Shown: piece after piece, positions 1-11,413 of the stretch | Layout of the letters: each line of letters begins with the position of its first letter | How positions within the stretch are numbered: the first letter of the stretch is position 1 | Source of the DNA: Calonectria ilicicola | Lineage: Eukaryota; Ascomycota; Sordariomycetes; Hypocreales; Nectriaceae | Assembly (NCBI GenBank): GCA_020809705.1 | Contig: CP085830.1 | Coordinates: 3,410,001 to 3,474,000, forward strand | Direction: 5' to 3' | Length of the DNA stretch: 64,000 nucleotides | Notes under the pieces: model-generated | Databases searched by the model: none | Seen by the model: only the letters and a program-made list of their open reading frames with translations | Told to the model about the DNA's origin: nothing | Position numbers and translations under genes: made by a program

Positions 1-474
1 AGATAGAGGACAGGCAATGCCTGCGTGGCATAGGCTCAGGAAGAGTGAGCTTCTTGTAAAATAGATCTTTGGGCGATAAAATCCAACTCTATGTTTATAG
101 AATAGCTTGGTTATCAACCACTTTTCTGATTCGGTCATGATTTGTCGTTGCAGAGATCTCATGATATCTTAGTCACGTGATTGGTTTTGTTTAATTCCGC
201 ATCTGTCTCCATGGATGATGCCATGAGCTTTAGTCAATAGATGAGAAGGAGAAGCAAAACCAACCTAAATTCCAATGTTCTCTGGTCAATCTTTCGAATC
301 CATTCTTATTTTATTTCCCTCCTCAATCTTAATTCATAATTTCTAGACTCACTTCTCTTGTTTGTTTCCATCTTACCACACCATGAGCTTCTTCTGCTCA
401 TAACCTAGACCACAAAAAAAAAAAAAACTGGGGAATATTTCTCACACCCGGACTCAACCACACATCCAGCCATC
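1..474. other. Intergenic / upstream region of the Cyc2-like gene
   Basis: No gene is supported here. It is AT-rich and serves as the promoter and leader of the + strand gene starting at 475. A 13-nt A run lies at about 414-426, just before the start. One candidate regulatory site is listed separately. Confidence 0.6.
173..184 (+). promoter_or_regulatory. Candidate CACGTG E-box next to an inverted CCAAT box
   Basis: The sequence TCACGTGATTGG puts a CACGTG palindrome (Cbf1/bHLH type) directly beside ATTGG, the reverse of CCAAT (HAP complex type). HAP sites are known upstream of fungal respiratory genes, which would fit the mitochondrial product downstream. Both words are short and can occur by chance. 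Confidence 0.3.
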
Positions 475-1824
475 ATGACTTGGGCAATGAGGCCCTTGGC
501 CGGGAGGCTTGGCTTCCGGGCCTGCCAGGGAAGCAGAATTTTGCTTCCCCATGGGTTTACTAGGCAATCAGCGAGCATCCGGGTCCAAAACCCATGCGTG
601 CCTTTAGACACAGTTTCGGCTCCAAGGTTGCTGTCAACACGCCAATCAGCATCCCGACCAGACTTCTCAAAACCCTTACAGGCTCGAGTTTTGCCTTCTG
701 CTTTATTCATAGGAGTTCTTTTAGCAGGCGGAGCAGGCTACTACTTTACAGCTGCCCCGTCACGGCCCGACACCCTCAACCAGCGCTTCTTCGTCCCATA
801 CACCATCACCGCGCGCGAGGCCATCTCCCCATCCTCCTTTGTCATCACCGTTGTCCCGCACACGCCAAACCCTTCTCATCCTTATCTCCAGCCCATAGAC
901 TCCGATGCGGCGCCCGCTCGCTGGCGCCACCCGCTCTGGTCCGTCGAGTTCAAGCAGCCCGAGGTCCAGATTGCGCGCCACTACACGCCGCTCCCGCCCC
1001 TCGCGGGCGAGGACCCGGCAGACGGGACCTTGCGCTTCTACATCCGCACTGTCGGCGATGGCGAAATGTCCCACTACCTCGCCCGGCGCCGGGTCGGTGA
1101 GGACGTCCACCTGAGGGGCCCACATGTCGGCTTCGAGCTCGCCGAGCGGCTGGGCGACCAGTCCCGCCTCGTCTTCCTCGCTGGCGGCACGGGTGTTGTT
1201 CCAGGGATCCAGGCCGCAAAGGCCGTCCTGGATGCCAACGCTACAGCGACCGTCCACCTCCTCTGGGCTGTGCGGAAGCGGGAGGAAATCCAATCCTCTG
1301 CAGCTCCGACTTCCTCCTCTCCTTCGTCGTCATCTTGGAAGTTCTGGCAAGAGAAGCAGCCTCTGGAACTGGGCAATGATATACAGAACCCCAGTCCCGT
1401 TTCCCGACACATAAGCCACCTGAAGGCTGCATATGGAGATAGATTAAAAGTCCAGGTCGTCATTGATGAGGAGGGCACTCGATTCAAGGATCAACATCTC
1501 AAAAACGCTCTCGTTGAACCAAAGAGCTCGTCGACGTTGCCCTCTGCAGTTGGCTGCAGGCTCCACGACCAAACCATGCACGTTGGAGCAACTGAGTTCG
1601 CCGCCCCCGAAGGTCCCGGATGCATCTGCCCCTCTTCCGAGACAGCCAAGCCCGGCAAAAACCTCTTTATCGTCTCCGGCCCAGATGGCTTCATCCAACA
1701 TTACGCTGGCCAGAAGATCTGGTATGGTGGGTACGAGACACAAGGTCCCCTTGGAGGAGTCATTGGGCAGCTTCAACGCCAGGAGCCCAAGTTGGCACAG
1801 GACTGGCTTGTACTTAAAATGTAG
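475..1824 (+). CDS. CYC2: Cyc2-like mitochondrial FAD/NAD(P)-binding oxidoreductase
   Basis: A single uninterrupted frame of 449 aa. The first ~65 residues are basic and poor in acidic residues, as in a mitochondrial presequence. A hydrophobic segment follows at about residues 72-92 (VLPSALFIGVLLAGGAGYYF), then a ferredoxin-reductase-type fold. The flavin-binding RHYTP motif is near residue 167, the nucleotide-binding GGTGVVPG near 238 and a C-terminal VSGPDGF near 403. This order (presequence, one membrane anchor, FAD then NAD domain) matches fungal Cyc2, an inner-membrane flavoprotein that assists haem attachment to cytochrome c. A serine-rich insert (residues ~277-290) lies inside the NAD domain. 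A generic cytochrome-b5-reductase-like protein is the alternative. It converges with the flippase gene, leaving about 210 bp between the stop codons. Confidence 0.8.
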   Translation: MTWAMRPLAGRLGFRACQGSRILLPHGFTRQSASIRVQNPCVPLDTVSAPRLLSTRQSASRPDFSKPLQARVLPSALFIGVLLAGGAGYYFTAAPSRPDTLNQRFFVPYTITAREAISPSSFVITVVPHTPNPSHPYLQPIDSDAAPARWRHPLWSVEFKQPEVQIARHYTPLPPLAGEDPADGTLRFYIRTVGDGEMSHYLARRRVGEDVHLRGPHVGFELAERLGDQSRLVFLAGGTGVVPGIQAAKAVLDANATATVHLLWAVRKREEIQSSAAPTSSSPSSSSWKFWQEKQPLELGNDIQNPSPVSRHISHLKAAYGDRLKVQVVIDEEGTRFKDQHLKNALVEPKSSSTLPSAVGCRLHDQTMHVGATEFAAPEGPGCICPSSETAKPGKNLFIVSGPDGFIQHYAGQKIWYGGYETQGPLGGVIGQLQRQEPKLAQDWLVLKM

Positions 1825-2036
1825 TGTTGTCCCTGTTGACATGTACCACCCATCAGTGTATTTTAAAAAAGCAGAAATGTCATGATATAGAAAGGATAGA
1901 TTTTTCATCAGGAAACAAAAAAAAGGAGGTTGTGTAAATTTGCTATCAACATTTAAGCCCCATACACCGGCCAATGCACACCTGTAATCCAACGCCGAAA
2001 TAATAACGCCCGCCCACGCCAGAGCCATTTATTTTT

Positions 2037-5000
2037 CTATGTGCTCTGAACCTTCCTGTAAGAGGGAGGCTTCATCGTTCTTCTAATGACCTTTCCGGCA
2101 TAAGGTGGGATGAGCGAAACGGCTCCGATAGCCAGGACACGCCAGACAAATCCCCTAAAGAAACTGTTAGCAATCGGTGGTGGATGAAACAGAGGGGCTT
2201 GCTGAAACTTACCAAGTAATGACAAATGCGAGATCAAAGTATCCGCCAAGGAAGGGTATAGAACCAATAAACAACAAAAATGTTCCCACGATGCTAATAA
2301 TCATAATGGGATGCCAGGTAGTGATCTCAATGGCAACCATGAGCAGCTCGTTGAGAACCAGAACAGTGTAGCTGACAGAAACCATCTTGGGCCCGTCGAC
2401 TTCAGTGAGAATTTGCGACAAGCCCTGGATCATACCACCTTGGTATATAGAAACAAAGACCCAGACGAAGAATGTACGGTAAGAGAGAGATCGACCAGAC
2501 GTCAATTCCTTGTACAATTCAGGATACAAATTGGCAAGATTTTCGTCAACATCTTTGTCGAGCACGAGTGATAGCACAGGGGCAGCAGTGTATACAGTGG
2601 CGTAACCGACCAGAAGCCAATCCTAGTATCGTGTTAGAAAATACACTTGGTCGAAGAATGGTAGAGGGGCTAACCTTATACAAGCCTTCAGGCTCAAATT
2701 TGATAGCAATGCTATACATAGTTTGACAGACGGCAATGATCAGACCACGGTGAATGACAAACTGAGCGAGTTTGGCACTGCGCTTATAGCTGTTTCGACC
2801 ATGCCACACGAGAAGCTTGACGAGGTGATAGAATTGCTCGATGGAAAAGTCGGCTGCTAAACTGGCCTGGCGACCTTCTTTTCCCACAATTCCGACACCA
2901 ACATCAGCCGCCTGAATCATGGATACATCATTGCCACCATCGCCAATGCAGCACACACGCTTTTTTGTGTATTCGCGGATAAGTTTTGCGACCTCAGCCT
3001 TCTGGTTCGGGGAACAACGGCAAGCGACAACGGTAGGTAGTGTTACAGCGACGGAGATGAATTCCTTGCGGAAGTGGGTTAAAAAGAGTGCTAGACTCTC
3101 ACCATCAATAAGGAGACAAGCATCCGTCTTGCTGCGAAGGAAGTCGAGGTGGTCCTGGGCATTATCCTTCTTCTTGAGTTTGGATACGGTGTAAATATAC
3201 TGGCCTCGCGCAACAAGCTTAGAGCTGACAGCAACACATCGCGCAGTTTCCACTTTGTCACCAGTCAGCATCCAAATTTTGATACCGGCGTTGCGAAGCA
3301 GTTCCAGAGATGGTTTCACGTCTTTTTGGAGCTTATCCTCAACACCAGTGACACCAATAAGTTCCAAGTCGTTTTCGAGATAATGCGAGACAACTCGTTG
3401 CATACCAGCATCGCGTCCGGAGATGGCTAAAGATGCTTCTTGGTGCTTGGCGGAGAATTCTCGGTACTGCTGGTAGGAGAGCTTCTTTCGACCCACGACT
3501 AGAGTACGTAGACCTTCACGAGCCATGTTTGCGGTTTCCTCGTCAAGCCAGTCGTTGGCAGCGACAATAGAGCTCATGACAGTATCAGCACCCTTTTGGA
3601 AAAACCAGATTTCGCCTCCACTGGCTAGGTCTGGGTTTTTGACATTGAGCTGTTCGTGAAAATGGACGATAATACCCATGCGCTTGCCTTCAGATGTAAA
3701 AGGGAAGACATCAAGAATTCGGACTCGAACTACAGGTCGCCCACTGTCAGTGGATTCCAGGACCATGCTCTTACGGTCACGATGAATGAGTCGAAGGCCA
3801 ACTGATTCGGTCCACTTCACGATAGCAATCTCGTCGGGAGATGAAGCCTGGTAAGAAGTGACCTCCTTGCCATCTTCGACGTCGACTGTTGGTGTTACAT
3901 TGTGGCAGAGTGCAAGAGCTAACACTACATCGCGAACTCGAGTACCAATCTCTCTTCTTGTTCGGGTTGTGCCTACATTAGCAGTAGTGTTGGAGTAAGT
4001 TGACGAGGGGGTAATGAGCATGTTCTGTGAAGCAGGATCTGTCGTGGCCTGAATGTAAAATCCTTGGCGGACATACGACGAAACCTCGTCCATGGCTTCA
4101 TTGGCATATGAAACAGTTCCTACGTGAATCTTCTTCATTTCCATTTCGTTCTGTGTCAGGGTACCGGTTTTGTCGCTGAGCAAATATTCGATACGTCCCA
4201 AGTCCTCGGGAATTGTGCTTGTTCGAACAACAGCACCGGGCATACCAGGATCGCGTTGGATAAACCAAGAGTAGGCGCTCTTACCCATATCAAGGTTTAC
4301 ACGCAGACTGATTGGGACGATGGTGGAGAAGAGAACCAGAAATCGCATAATCTTGACATACCAAATATTTCCTTCGGTATTCCCAAAACCTTCTAGGGCT
4401 ACAAGAATAACGGAAATCGCCAATGTTAGAGCGCAAAGGATTTTAGTCAAAGAGTTGATTTCGTACTCCAAAAGACCCGTCTTTGAGCGCGAAGGAGCCG
4501 TTGACAGGGCTGATCGTGTCTGAGGTCCCGTATACATGATGACGGCCAGCGTGGTAGCTTGAGAGGCAATGACGGTGTTAGCCCAGGCGGTGTTGTCAAT
4601 TGATAGGGCAGCCGTGCTCGATGAATCCATGTTTTGGGGCAAAGAGGCATGGTGTGCGAGAGCATCCTGTCGAGAAGGGGTGAGCTCAATGGTGCCCAGG
4701 AACTCGTTGACTTTCTTATCGGGTTTTCCGCCGGTCACACGAAGTCGTACAAACTCTTCCGTTGGAAGATTTTGTGTGAGGGGGGATGCTAATCGAAGCT
4801 TCCAATCCGTCTCACCATCAAGTTGATCAGTTCTGATGAAGGTTTCTCCAGAGGAACCTGAATCCGCTTCGTCCTCGGGCTCGTCAGCCGCAGGCTGTTT
4901 CCCTTTGGCCGAGGAACCTGTCTCGTTGTCTCCAAATGCCAGTAAAGCTTCTTCTTCGACCGGTTCGGGCTCAGCTTCAGGAGTTGAGCTGGATCCTTCC

Positions 5001-6061
5001 GTGTAGCATTTCAAAATGACGACATCGGCCGGCACGCGCTGGCCTTTACTAAGTTTGAGAACGTCGCCCACTTTCAGATCTTTAGATTTGCGGCTAACTT
5101 CTTGGACAACCGATGACAGGGGGGCTGATTCAGCATCGTTTTCTTCTGCAATATCCGAAAGGCTATCATGTGCTCCCTTAGATTTAGCTCCTCTCCGCGT
5201 CGACTCCGATTTCATATTCCTTCGATGGCGGTGGGCGTTGGTGGATCCGGGGTCGCGGAACACGAGGATATTGTACTCTTCCGAATTAGCCTCTGTATCT
5301 CTGCGCCTTCGAGCAATGTCGTCAAAAGCCTCCTTGCCCATTGTGATGCAAAGAACAAATGCTAGTGGGGCAATATAGGTCAATAGATACCCAATTCGGA
5401 GGGCGGGTATCGCCTGCGACAGAGCCACGAGTAGGAAGTACATGTTGAAGAAGAAAGAGAATTCGTTGTACAGCGTAATCGGTAGGAAGGTAAGGGCGGT
5501 ATACTTGGCGTTTGAAATAATGTTATTGGGGAATCGCACAGGCTGGTTTGAGCCGACGGCCACATGTCGAGACGAGGATGGGTCGTCATCTTCTTGGTCG
5601 TCGTCTTCGTTTACTTCGGGTTTCTTAGATCCAGACATGAAGCTGGGGAGCCGTAGGCGGGATTGCTTGCGGTCGGAACCAAAGGAACGGCGAGGCTGCG
5701 AAGTCTGCTCCCCAAGTAATGGTCGGTCATCCTCGCCATAACCGCTTCCCTCTGACCAGCGTGGACCAGCGCCCTCAGCTTCCCCGCCTAATAGTGACTG
5801 GGTGTGGTCATCGTCGCGATCCTGGCCCAGATCCCCATATCCCCGACCACGCTTGTTGCGCCGTAGACCACCCATGCGCAGGTTCCGTAAAGCTATCCGT
5901 GACGTCTTGTGTTCACCTGAATTGCGCTCCTGTCGAGTTCCTCGGGCGGGTTCGGTCGAGATGGGGTCAAGCTCTTGGAGATCAAGATCGAGGTCGGAAT
6001 CGGAATCATGCGTAGGCGAATCTGGCGGCTCGACAGACCGGTAAGACGGTGAGGAAGGCAT
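2037..6061 (-). CDS. NEO1: Neo1-type P4-ATPase (phospholipid flippase)
   Basis: Model: complement of 2037-2154, 2213-2622 and 2675-6061, 1304 aa. Both introns (58 and 52 nt) have GT-AG ends and restore the frame: one joins LYK to DWLLVGY, the other splits a Trp codon. The N-terminal ~160 residues are acidic and serine-rich. The P-type ATPase core follows: DGET in the actuator domain at residues 415-418, the phosphorylated Asp at 630 in DKTGTLTQNEMEMKK, and a GDGGNDVSMI hinge. The NEMEMKKIHVG sequence after DKTGT is characteristic of the Neo1/ATP9 branch rather than Drs2 or Dnf. Family knowledge: Neo1 flips aminophospholipids at Golgi and endosomal membranes and is essential in yeast. The start ATG gives the acidic N terminus seen in relatives. 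Confidence 0.93.
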
Positions 6062-7111
6062 CCCGCGTCAATCACCAAGCGATGGAGATTTGGAGGGATT
6101 CGTGTCGTCGAACGGGAGTCAAGGATTGTTGGAGGCGAATTAGGAATCCCGCTCAGACATGCTGCCCTCGATGACGGGTGCGGAATGATGTCTCTATTTT
6201 CCGGTCTTGGAGTCGTGGAACTGGCAATCTTAAGGGTGGTGATGATCGGCGTTGGTCGGTCTCCGTGGATGATGGTGTCCGTATCGCATTACAAGGGATC
6301 GCAAAGCAGGAAAAAAGAGATCCGCGCGTCTGAGGGTCCGACCGGCGAACAAGAGACCGCAAAAAAACACTACGGAGAGTAGATGTTGTTGCAGTGGCGA
6401 TGTGCAAAATCGTGATGTCTTGATTTTGGGTTTGGTGGAAGTTAGAATGGAGGTTCAGGTGGACAGATCATAAATGTATCAAAGTCGTAGCTTATCCAAA
6501 GTGCCAGCCAAGCTTAGTCCTGCGGCGCTTTCAGGGGATGACAGTGACGCGAGGCCTGGCTGCATTGGCTTCCGCAGACGCCGAAACGTGCAAGTAACTT
6601 GGCAATACCCTATTTTTGTGACGTCTTGTGTGTGGCTCAGAGCCATTGCCCCACTTGGTTTGTACCTGTAGGTACCGTTCAGGGACATCTTGTGGCGGGG
6701 AGCTTTTCAAGGAAGCCTGGCCATTACGTCGAGGCCACCTGGACCCTCATCGAAACTTGTAGGCAACGAAATAAAAATACGAGAGATTCTTTCTTCAGTG
6801 GCAATATTGAAAACATTAGAGTTTTGCGGACTAAATAGTTATCTGCTTCTCATCTATGGGGTATTTGTAGAATTTTCTTGGTTCGCTTGTTAATTTGTAC
6901 AAAATAACGATGCACGTTTCATGCTGGACCCTTCATAAACGATGTTGGTTGTACGTACTCCTGCCGATATATCCAGCACACTCACTTCTATAGCCCAAAC
7001 AACCATGCTTTACCTCCCATGCATACCCGCTGCGCCACTTGTCTACAAAACCGGAATCTCTTTTTTACATGAACGCATATTCATACAAGCCATCAATTGT
7101 AGCCTTGACGC
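6062..7111. other. Intergenic region between NEO1 start and the transcription factor stop
   Basis: The first part is the NEO1 promoter and leader (read on the minus strand); the last part is the 3' flank of the regulator gene. No open frame here has support beyond chance. Confidence 0.6.
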
Positions 7112-9981
7112 CTACTGAGGCGGGAAGTTAAAGCTCGGCTCCTCTAGCAATTCTAGCATTTGCTGATTGCTGTTGAACCAGTCTTCGAGTTGCGCCGTAT
7201 TGCCCATCCACATCATTGGGTTCTGGTCGCCCACGCTATTGGTCGCATTTCCATCCTGTAAAATTTGAGTGAAGCCCTGCTGGCCCTGGTTCATATCCTC
7301 TCCTTGCTGTCGTTGGTCTGGCCCCACTGGGGGAAAGCCCAGGGCAGTAAGGTATGTGTTGAGCTCTGCATTTGCTTGCGTCTGGTCTTTGGGTGGGGAC
7401 ATAGTCCGGTACTCGATATAGCGAAGTGCGACGGTGTAAAGCACTTGGAATAACCGATACATCTTAGCCGCGGATTCCGAGACCGAGGTGGCAAATTCTG
7501 TGGTTGTGATAAATGAGTGTAGGCTGGCAAGGTCTTTTTTGTCTTGGGTTCCAATAACCTGACAGAAAAGAACAATGAATGGCGTAAACGGGGCGAATAA
7601 CAAGGTCCTGTAACTCGTCAGCGGGATTTTTCTTTGAGACAAGGCCAGCCAGCTTTCGTCATGCAGCGTAAAACCTACCAATGGATGTACGCGTGAAAAT
7701 ACATGGCGTGGATGCCTTGCATAAAGCCCATGCAATCTTGGTGTCTCCGGAGGGTTGCTCGTGCTGCTTCGACGCATTCTGGAACAAACGGCGAGCGTGA
7801 TCCAGGAGGTGGTGGGCTCGCACGATATGCTAATGTAATGAGGGAGAGGCGGAAGACATCATCTGTAATCATGATGAACTTCATCAATTCCTCTCCCATC
7901 TTTGCTGCCGCATCTTTCAACTGAACGGCCTAAAAGGGAGAAAAGTCAGCTATTGTCCACATGCATTTGATTCAACAAGTTGACTCACGGGAAGGTTGTC
8001 TGCCTCAGATCTAACCGCCTCTAGCTGTTTAACAATGCCATCAACGTGCGCTTTTCTTACCCCAGCTGGTTGCGTTGCGCCTTCAGGGCTATACAACTTT
8101 TCGTAAACCTTGCCTTGGCACCGGGCAGTCTTGACCCATAAGATGATAAACATCGACATGGCACCGTTCTTATGGAGATCTTCCAGAGTGGGTATACCTA
8201 ATGATATGTCCCAATCTTGGATATTGGAAGATCTTCCTAGACGAAGCGATAGGCTTTTGTCCAAAAAGTAGACAGACCAGAAAAGATATAGCTTGCGCTC
8301 CCTCTCCGCTGTAGAATTATCCTTCATGGTTGACGCTCGGTGGTAACCTAGGGTTTGACACAATTCAGCCGCCTTGGCTGTGAGAGTCCAGCATAGGGAA
8401 GGTTTCGAAGTCTCAATAGCGTGATATGCCTATTGAATATTTAGTATTTGATAACCCTAATTTCTGGGATCCAAAGAGAGTCGTACGGATAAGAGAAGAC
8501 CATTGATCATTTCAGGAGTTGCAGGGAGATGCAGCGGCAGCGTCGAAAGAGCTGTCTCTAGGTTGGTTCGGCACATGTTGGCATAGGACAAATATTCTTC
8601 CTTCTCCTCTGGTGTACTCATGCTGTAGATCGATTCCAGGAAAAGAGAGTGCATGCCAGCGTTCGCGGTAATGAAGTCTGCCTCTGAATAGTCTTCAGAG
8701 AAATAAACACCGAGGCAGATTTCGGAAAAATCTTCCATAGGTGCGAGATCAAAAAGCCAGGCCCCTAATTCTATGCGCTTGACTGGTTTTCAAAAATTAA
8801 CCTCAGACCTCGAGAACAAAGTGGCGAGGGGCTTACTTCTAGCACGGCGCATAAGAGTGATTGTCTTTTGGATCGGCGGCAGTTTGATACCCGGAAGTGT
8901 GGGGCGAGGTACAGGGTTGGCCATACTGTAGGTCATTTCAGTCGAGACCGTCTGTTGCTTCAAAGCATCAATAATGTGATGGAGTGAGTCTATTGTGTCG
9001 CGCAGCTCCAGACTCGCGCCCTGGAGAGATCCCAGGCCAACAGCATTCTGCAAAAATTCATTGGCGAAAGCAGAATGGGCTGTCAGCGACGATTCGCCTT
9101 CAATGACAGGGCTATCGCAATTCGACTGCACGACATGTCCGTACGGCGTAGAGCCCGACGATGCGGATTGCTGCGACGACTTTTCGGGCGTAGAATCCTT
9201 TTCCTGTGTTTGAGAGCCAGGAGAGGGTATGGTAGTCCTCATTTCCTGAAGGAGTCGAGTGACGCCTTCAAGTCGACGATCAATCAGATCAATCTTCTTC
9301 TCACTAGGTAAGAGCTAAGCGTTAGCATGATGACGATTGAATTTAAATTTAACATGTCAATATGATATGTGATAGGTCAAGCTATTTGGAGGTAGGAATG
9401 CAGACAATGTGCAATTGGTGACGGTAACTCACTATTGGGCAGACAATAGAATGCGAGTTCGCTTCTCCTTGGGCCGTCTATCAGCGTGGGTGCAGGGAAT
9501 TTTGGCCTGAACACAATGGGAGCAGGGGGAGTCTCTATCACAACGAATCTATGTCCAATGGTAAGGTGTTAGCTTGGGGTACCGTGACGTGTTTATCGAG
9601 ATCTGACCAGGATACCAGTGCCTGGCAGATCAACGAAGTGAAGCGAAGGAACAGCTCGCATCGGCATCCCTCCACATCCCAAAGCCTCTATTGGCCGAAA
9701 TATAGATGGGAGCGTCTTGGAGGCACGCGAGACACATGTCTTGGCATGTGTTACACATGTTTACGCACCTTGCGGGTACGGCAAGCATCACACTAAAAGG
9801 ATAGACATGTAAGCGATGGATATTGATTGGAGAAGCTATAGAGAGGCTGGGGTATGGAACTGACAGCTCGCCGAATGGTCGTAGAGGGCTGATTGTTCTG
9901 CTGAGAATCGGAATTCTCGTCAATGTCGTGGATGTCCTCGTCGTCGGCCATGTCTGGCTGGATTTGCATTGGCTTCGGCAT
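7112..9981 (-). CDS. Zn2Cys6 transcription factor with fungal-specific regulatory domain
   Basis: Eight-exon model: complement of 7112-7607, 7679-7929, 7989-8429, 8487-8770, 8837-9303, 9433-9548, 9769-9792 and 9865-9981, summing exactly to 731 aa. The zinc cluster has all six cysteines at 40, 43, 50, 56, 59 and 66 (C-x2-C-x6-C-x5-C-x2-C-x6-C). It is followed by a basic RRPKEKR linker and a coiled-coil-like EKKIDLIDRRLEGVTRLLQE segment. The middle homology region contains MRRARKLGAWLFDLAPMEDF and then LGYHRASTM, typical of the Fungal_trans family. The C terminus is glutamine-rich. A 24-nt microexon (9769-9792) encodes CDACRTRK, and the next intron is unusually long (220 nt), so the zinc cluster is split over three exons. 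The gene diverges from the ABC transporter at 11414; control of that transporter is inference. Confidence 0.88.
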
Positions 9982-10340
9982 CGGGACCCGAGGCGCGCGC
10001 CACGTCGAAGACTGGGTGAGAGCTTCTCGATTCCCAAGACGTCAAGCGATCTTCTAGAATGAAGGCAACGGCAGCAGCAGCAGCAATAGTGACCCTGTAG
10101 TACTACCCAATGCAGTAAGAGTAAGAGATGCAATGTGCCGACTCAGCGGGACGTACCCAGTTGCAACATGCGTCAGGGGCGTTGGTGGGACGGAGCAGTG
10201 TGGGAAAAAGAAAAGACGGAAAAAGGTGCGTTCGGGACCCGAAGTCATTCGTGGCAGTCTTGGACGCCAGAACGATTTGAGAAATCGACGGGAAGCCATT
10301 GCAGAAGAGGGGCGTCGACGGTCATTAAGTACGGAACGCG

Positions 10341-10356
10341 CGGGCTCCGTCGACGG
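10341..10356. promoter_or_regulatory. Candidate Zn2Cys6 binding site (CGG-N3-CCG overlapping a perfect palindrome)
   Basis: CGGGCTCCGTCGACGG contains CGG-N3-CCG at 10341-10349, overlapping the 10-bp palindrome CCGTCGACGG at 10347-10356. Zn2Cys6 dimers typically bind paired CGG triplets. An everted pair CCG-N3-CGG lies nearby at 10424-10432. Position between the two divergent genes is suggestive only. Confidence 0.3.
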
Positions 10357-10423
10357 GGTCCTTGGAGGCTTTTCCCGGATATTTTTAAACGATGGCCATG
10401 GCGGTTTTCGGCATGTGCGCTCT

Positions 10424-10432
10424 CCGACGCGG
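10424..10432. promoter_or_regulatory. Second paired triplet, CCG-N3-CGG
   Basis: CCGACGCGG forms an everted triplet pair about 80 bp from the first site. Local GC content makes chance occurrence possible. Confidence 0.22.
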
Positions 10433-11413
10433 CGAATCAGACGGCGTTCCCCGTAACTACGGTCTGGGGCTCGCCGCTAGGATCAGCACTTTGTATGTGC
10501 CAAGGCCCCGTCCCATGTGCTTGTGGATGCCCTGTCGCCCTTATTTTTCCTCATCTAGCCTGTGTCTGTTCAGGACCCACCACCTTTAATTCAGCCATGC
10601 TCAATGGGGCTCAAATGCTTACAATATCGTGCTCTCAGATACCTGCCTGAAGCCAGCTAAAACGCACCAGAAACTTTGCTTTTTTCTGCGATTCTGCTCT
10701 GCTTCGCCTCTGTGTGCTTGGCAGAGCCGGGCACGGGTCAATTTTGTGAACCGAGCCTGTCAAGTTCCTCGTAGAATATGCACCCAAGCAGCGTAGAAGC
10801 CAAAAGTCGGTTAGCCATTTGCCCTGTGATATCATCATGACCCCCCGGTCCATGTCCGCTTCCCGCCCGTTCTATCTCCCCGATGACTCGCCCATCCTTA
10901 GCCGCGATTGACTGCTTCGTTTGACTGCCGCCTTTCAACCCCCACAGTACCCACCAAACAATAGCCCATCAACACATGTCTCCTTCTCGACCCTTGCCAA
11001 GATTAAAAATCAATCTCTCTGGGATCCAAGGAACCCGCGCGTTCGGAAACTTCTGTCCCCGTTTTTCCTTTCAATCATTTTATTCTCACTGTGTCTAATG
11101 AGCCAGATTCACTCATATCTCTAGGCAGGCGCCAAGCTTGGCACCCTAGCCCGACAAGTACGAATCAGAACATTGCGAAGATCCAATTTCATCTTCTTAA
11201 ATATTCGAAAATCCTTTTTTTCTTCCTAATCTTAAGGTCTCGAGAAAATACCAGACTTTTTTGACGTCCACTTTCAACGCCTCGCCGCCCATTCGCATTG
11301 GAATAAACGACACACTAGGGGTATTCGAGTACAAACAGGGGGGGCAGTAGTCGTGGGTATCCCGCCTCTATTTTAGTGCGGTGGCTATTGATGTAGGAGG
11401 CATTCGTCACATC

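Larger units (their letters stand above)
9982..11413. promoter_or_regulatory. Shared divergent promoter region, regulator / ABC transporter
   Basis: A 1.4-kb spacer between two divergent genes. Open frames inside it have no recognisable content. It holds clustered CGG/CCG triplets (listed separately), a CT-rich stretch near 11040-11100 and AT-rich sequence near 11190-11240 that could be core promoter sequence for the transporter. Confidence 0.5.

Noticed and set aside
10135..10650. 171-codon open stretch between the regulator and the ABC transporter
   Set aside because: It is overlapped by other frames, starts in a likely promoter region and has no recognisable content.
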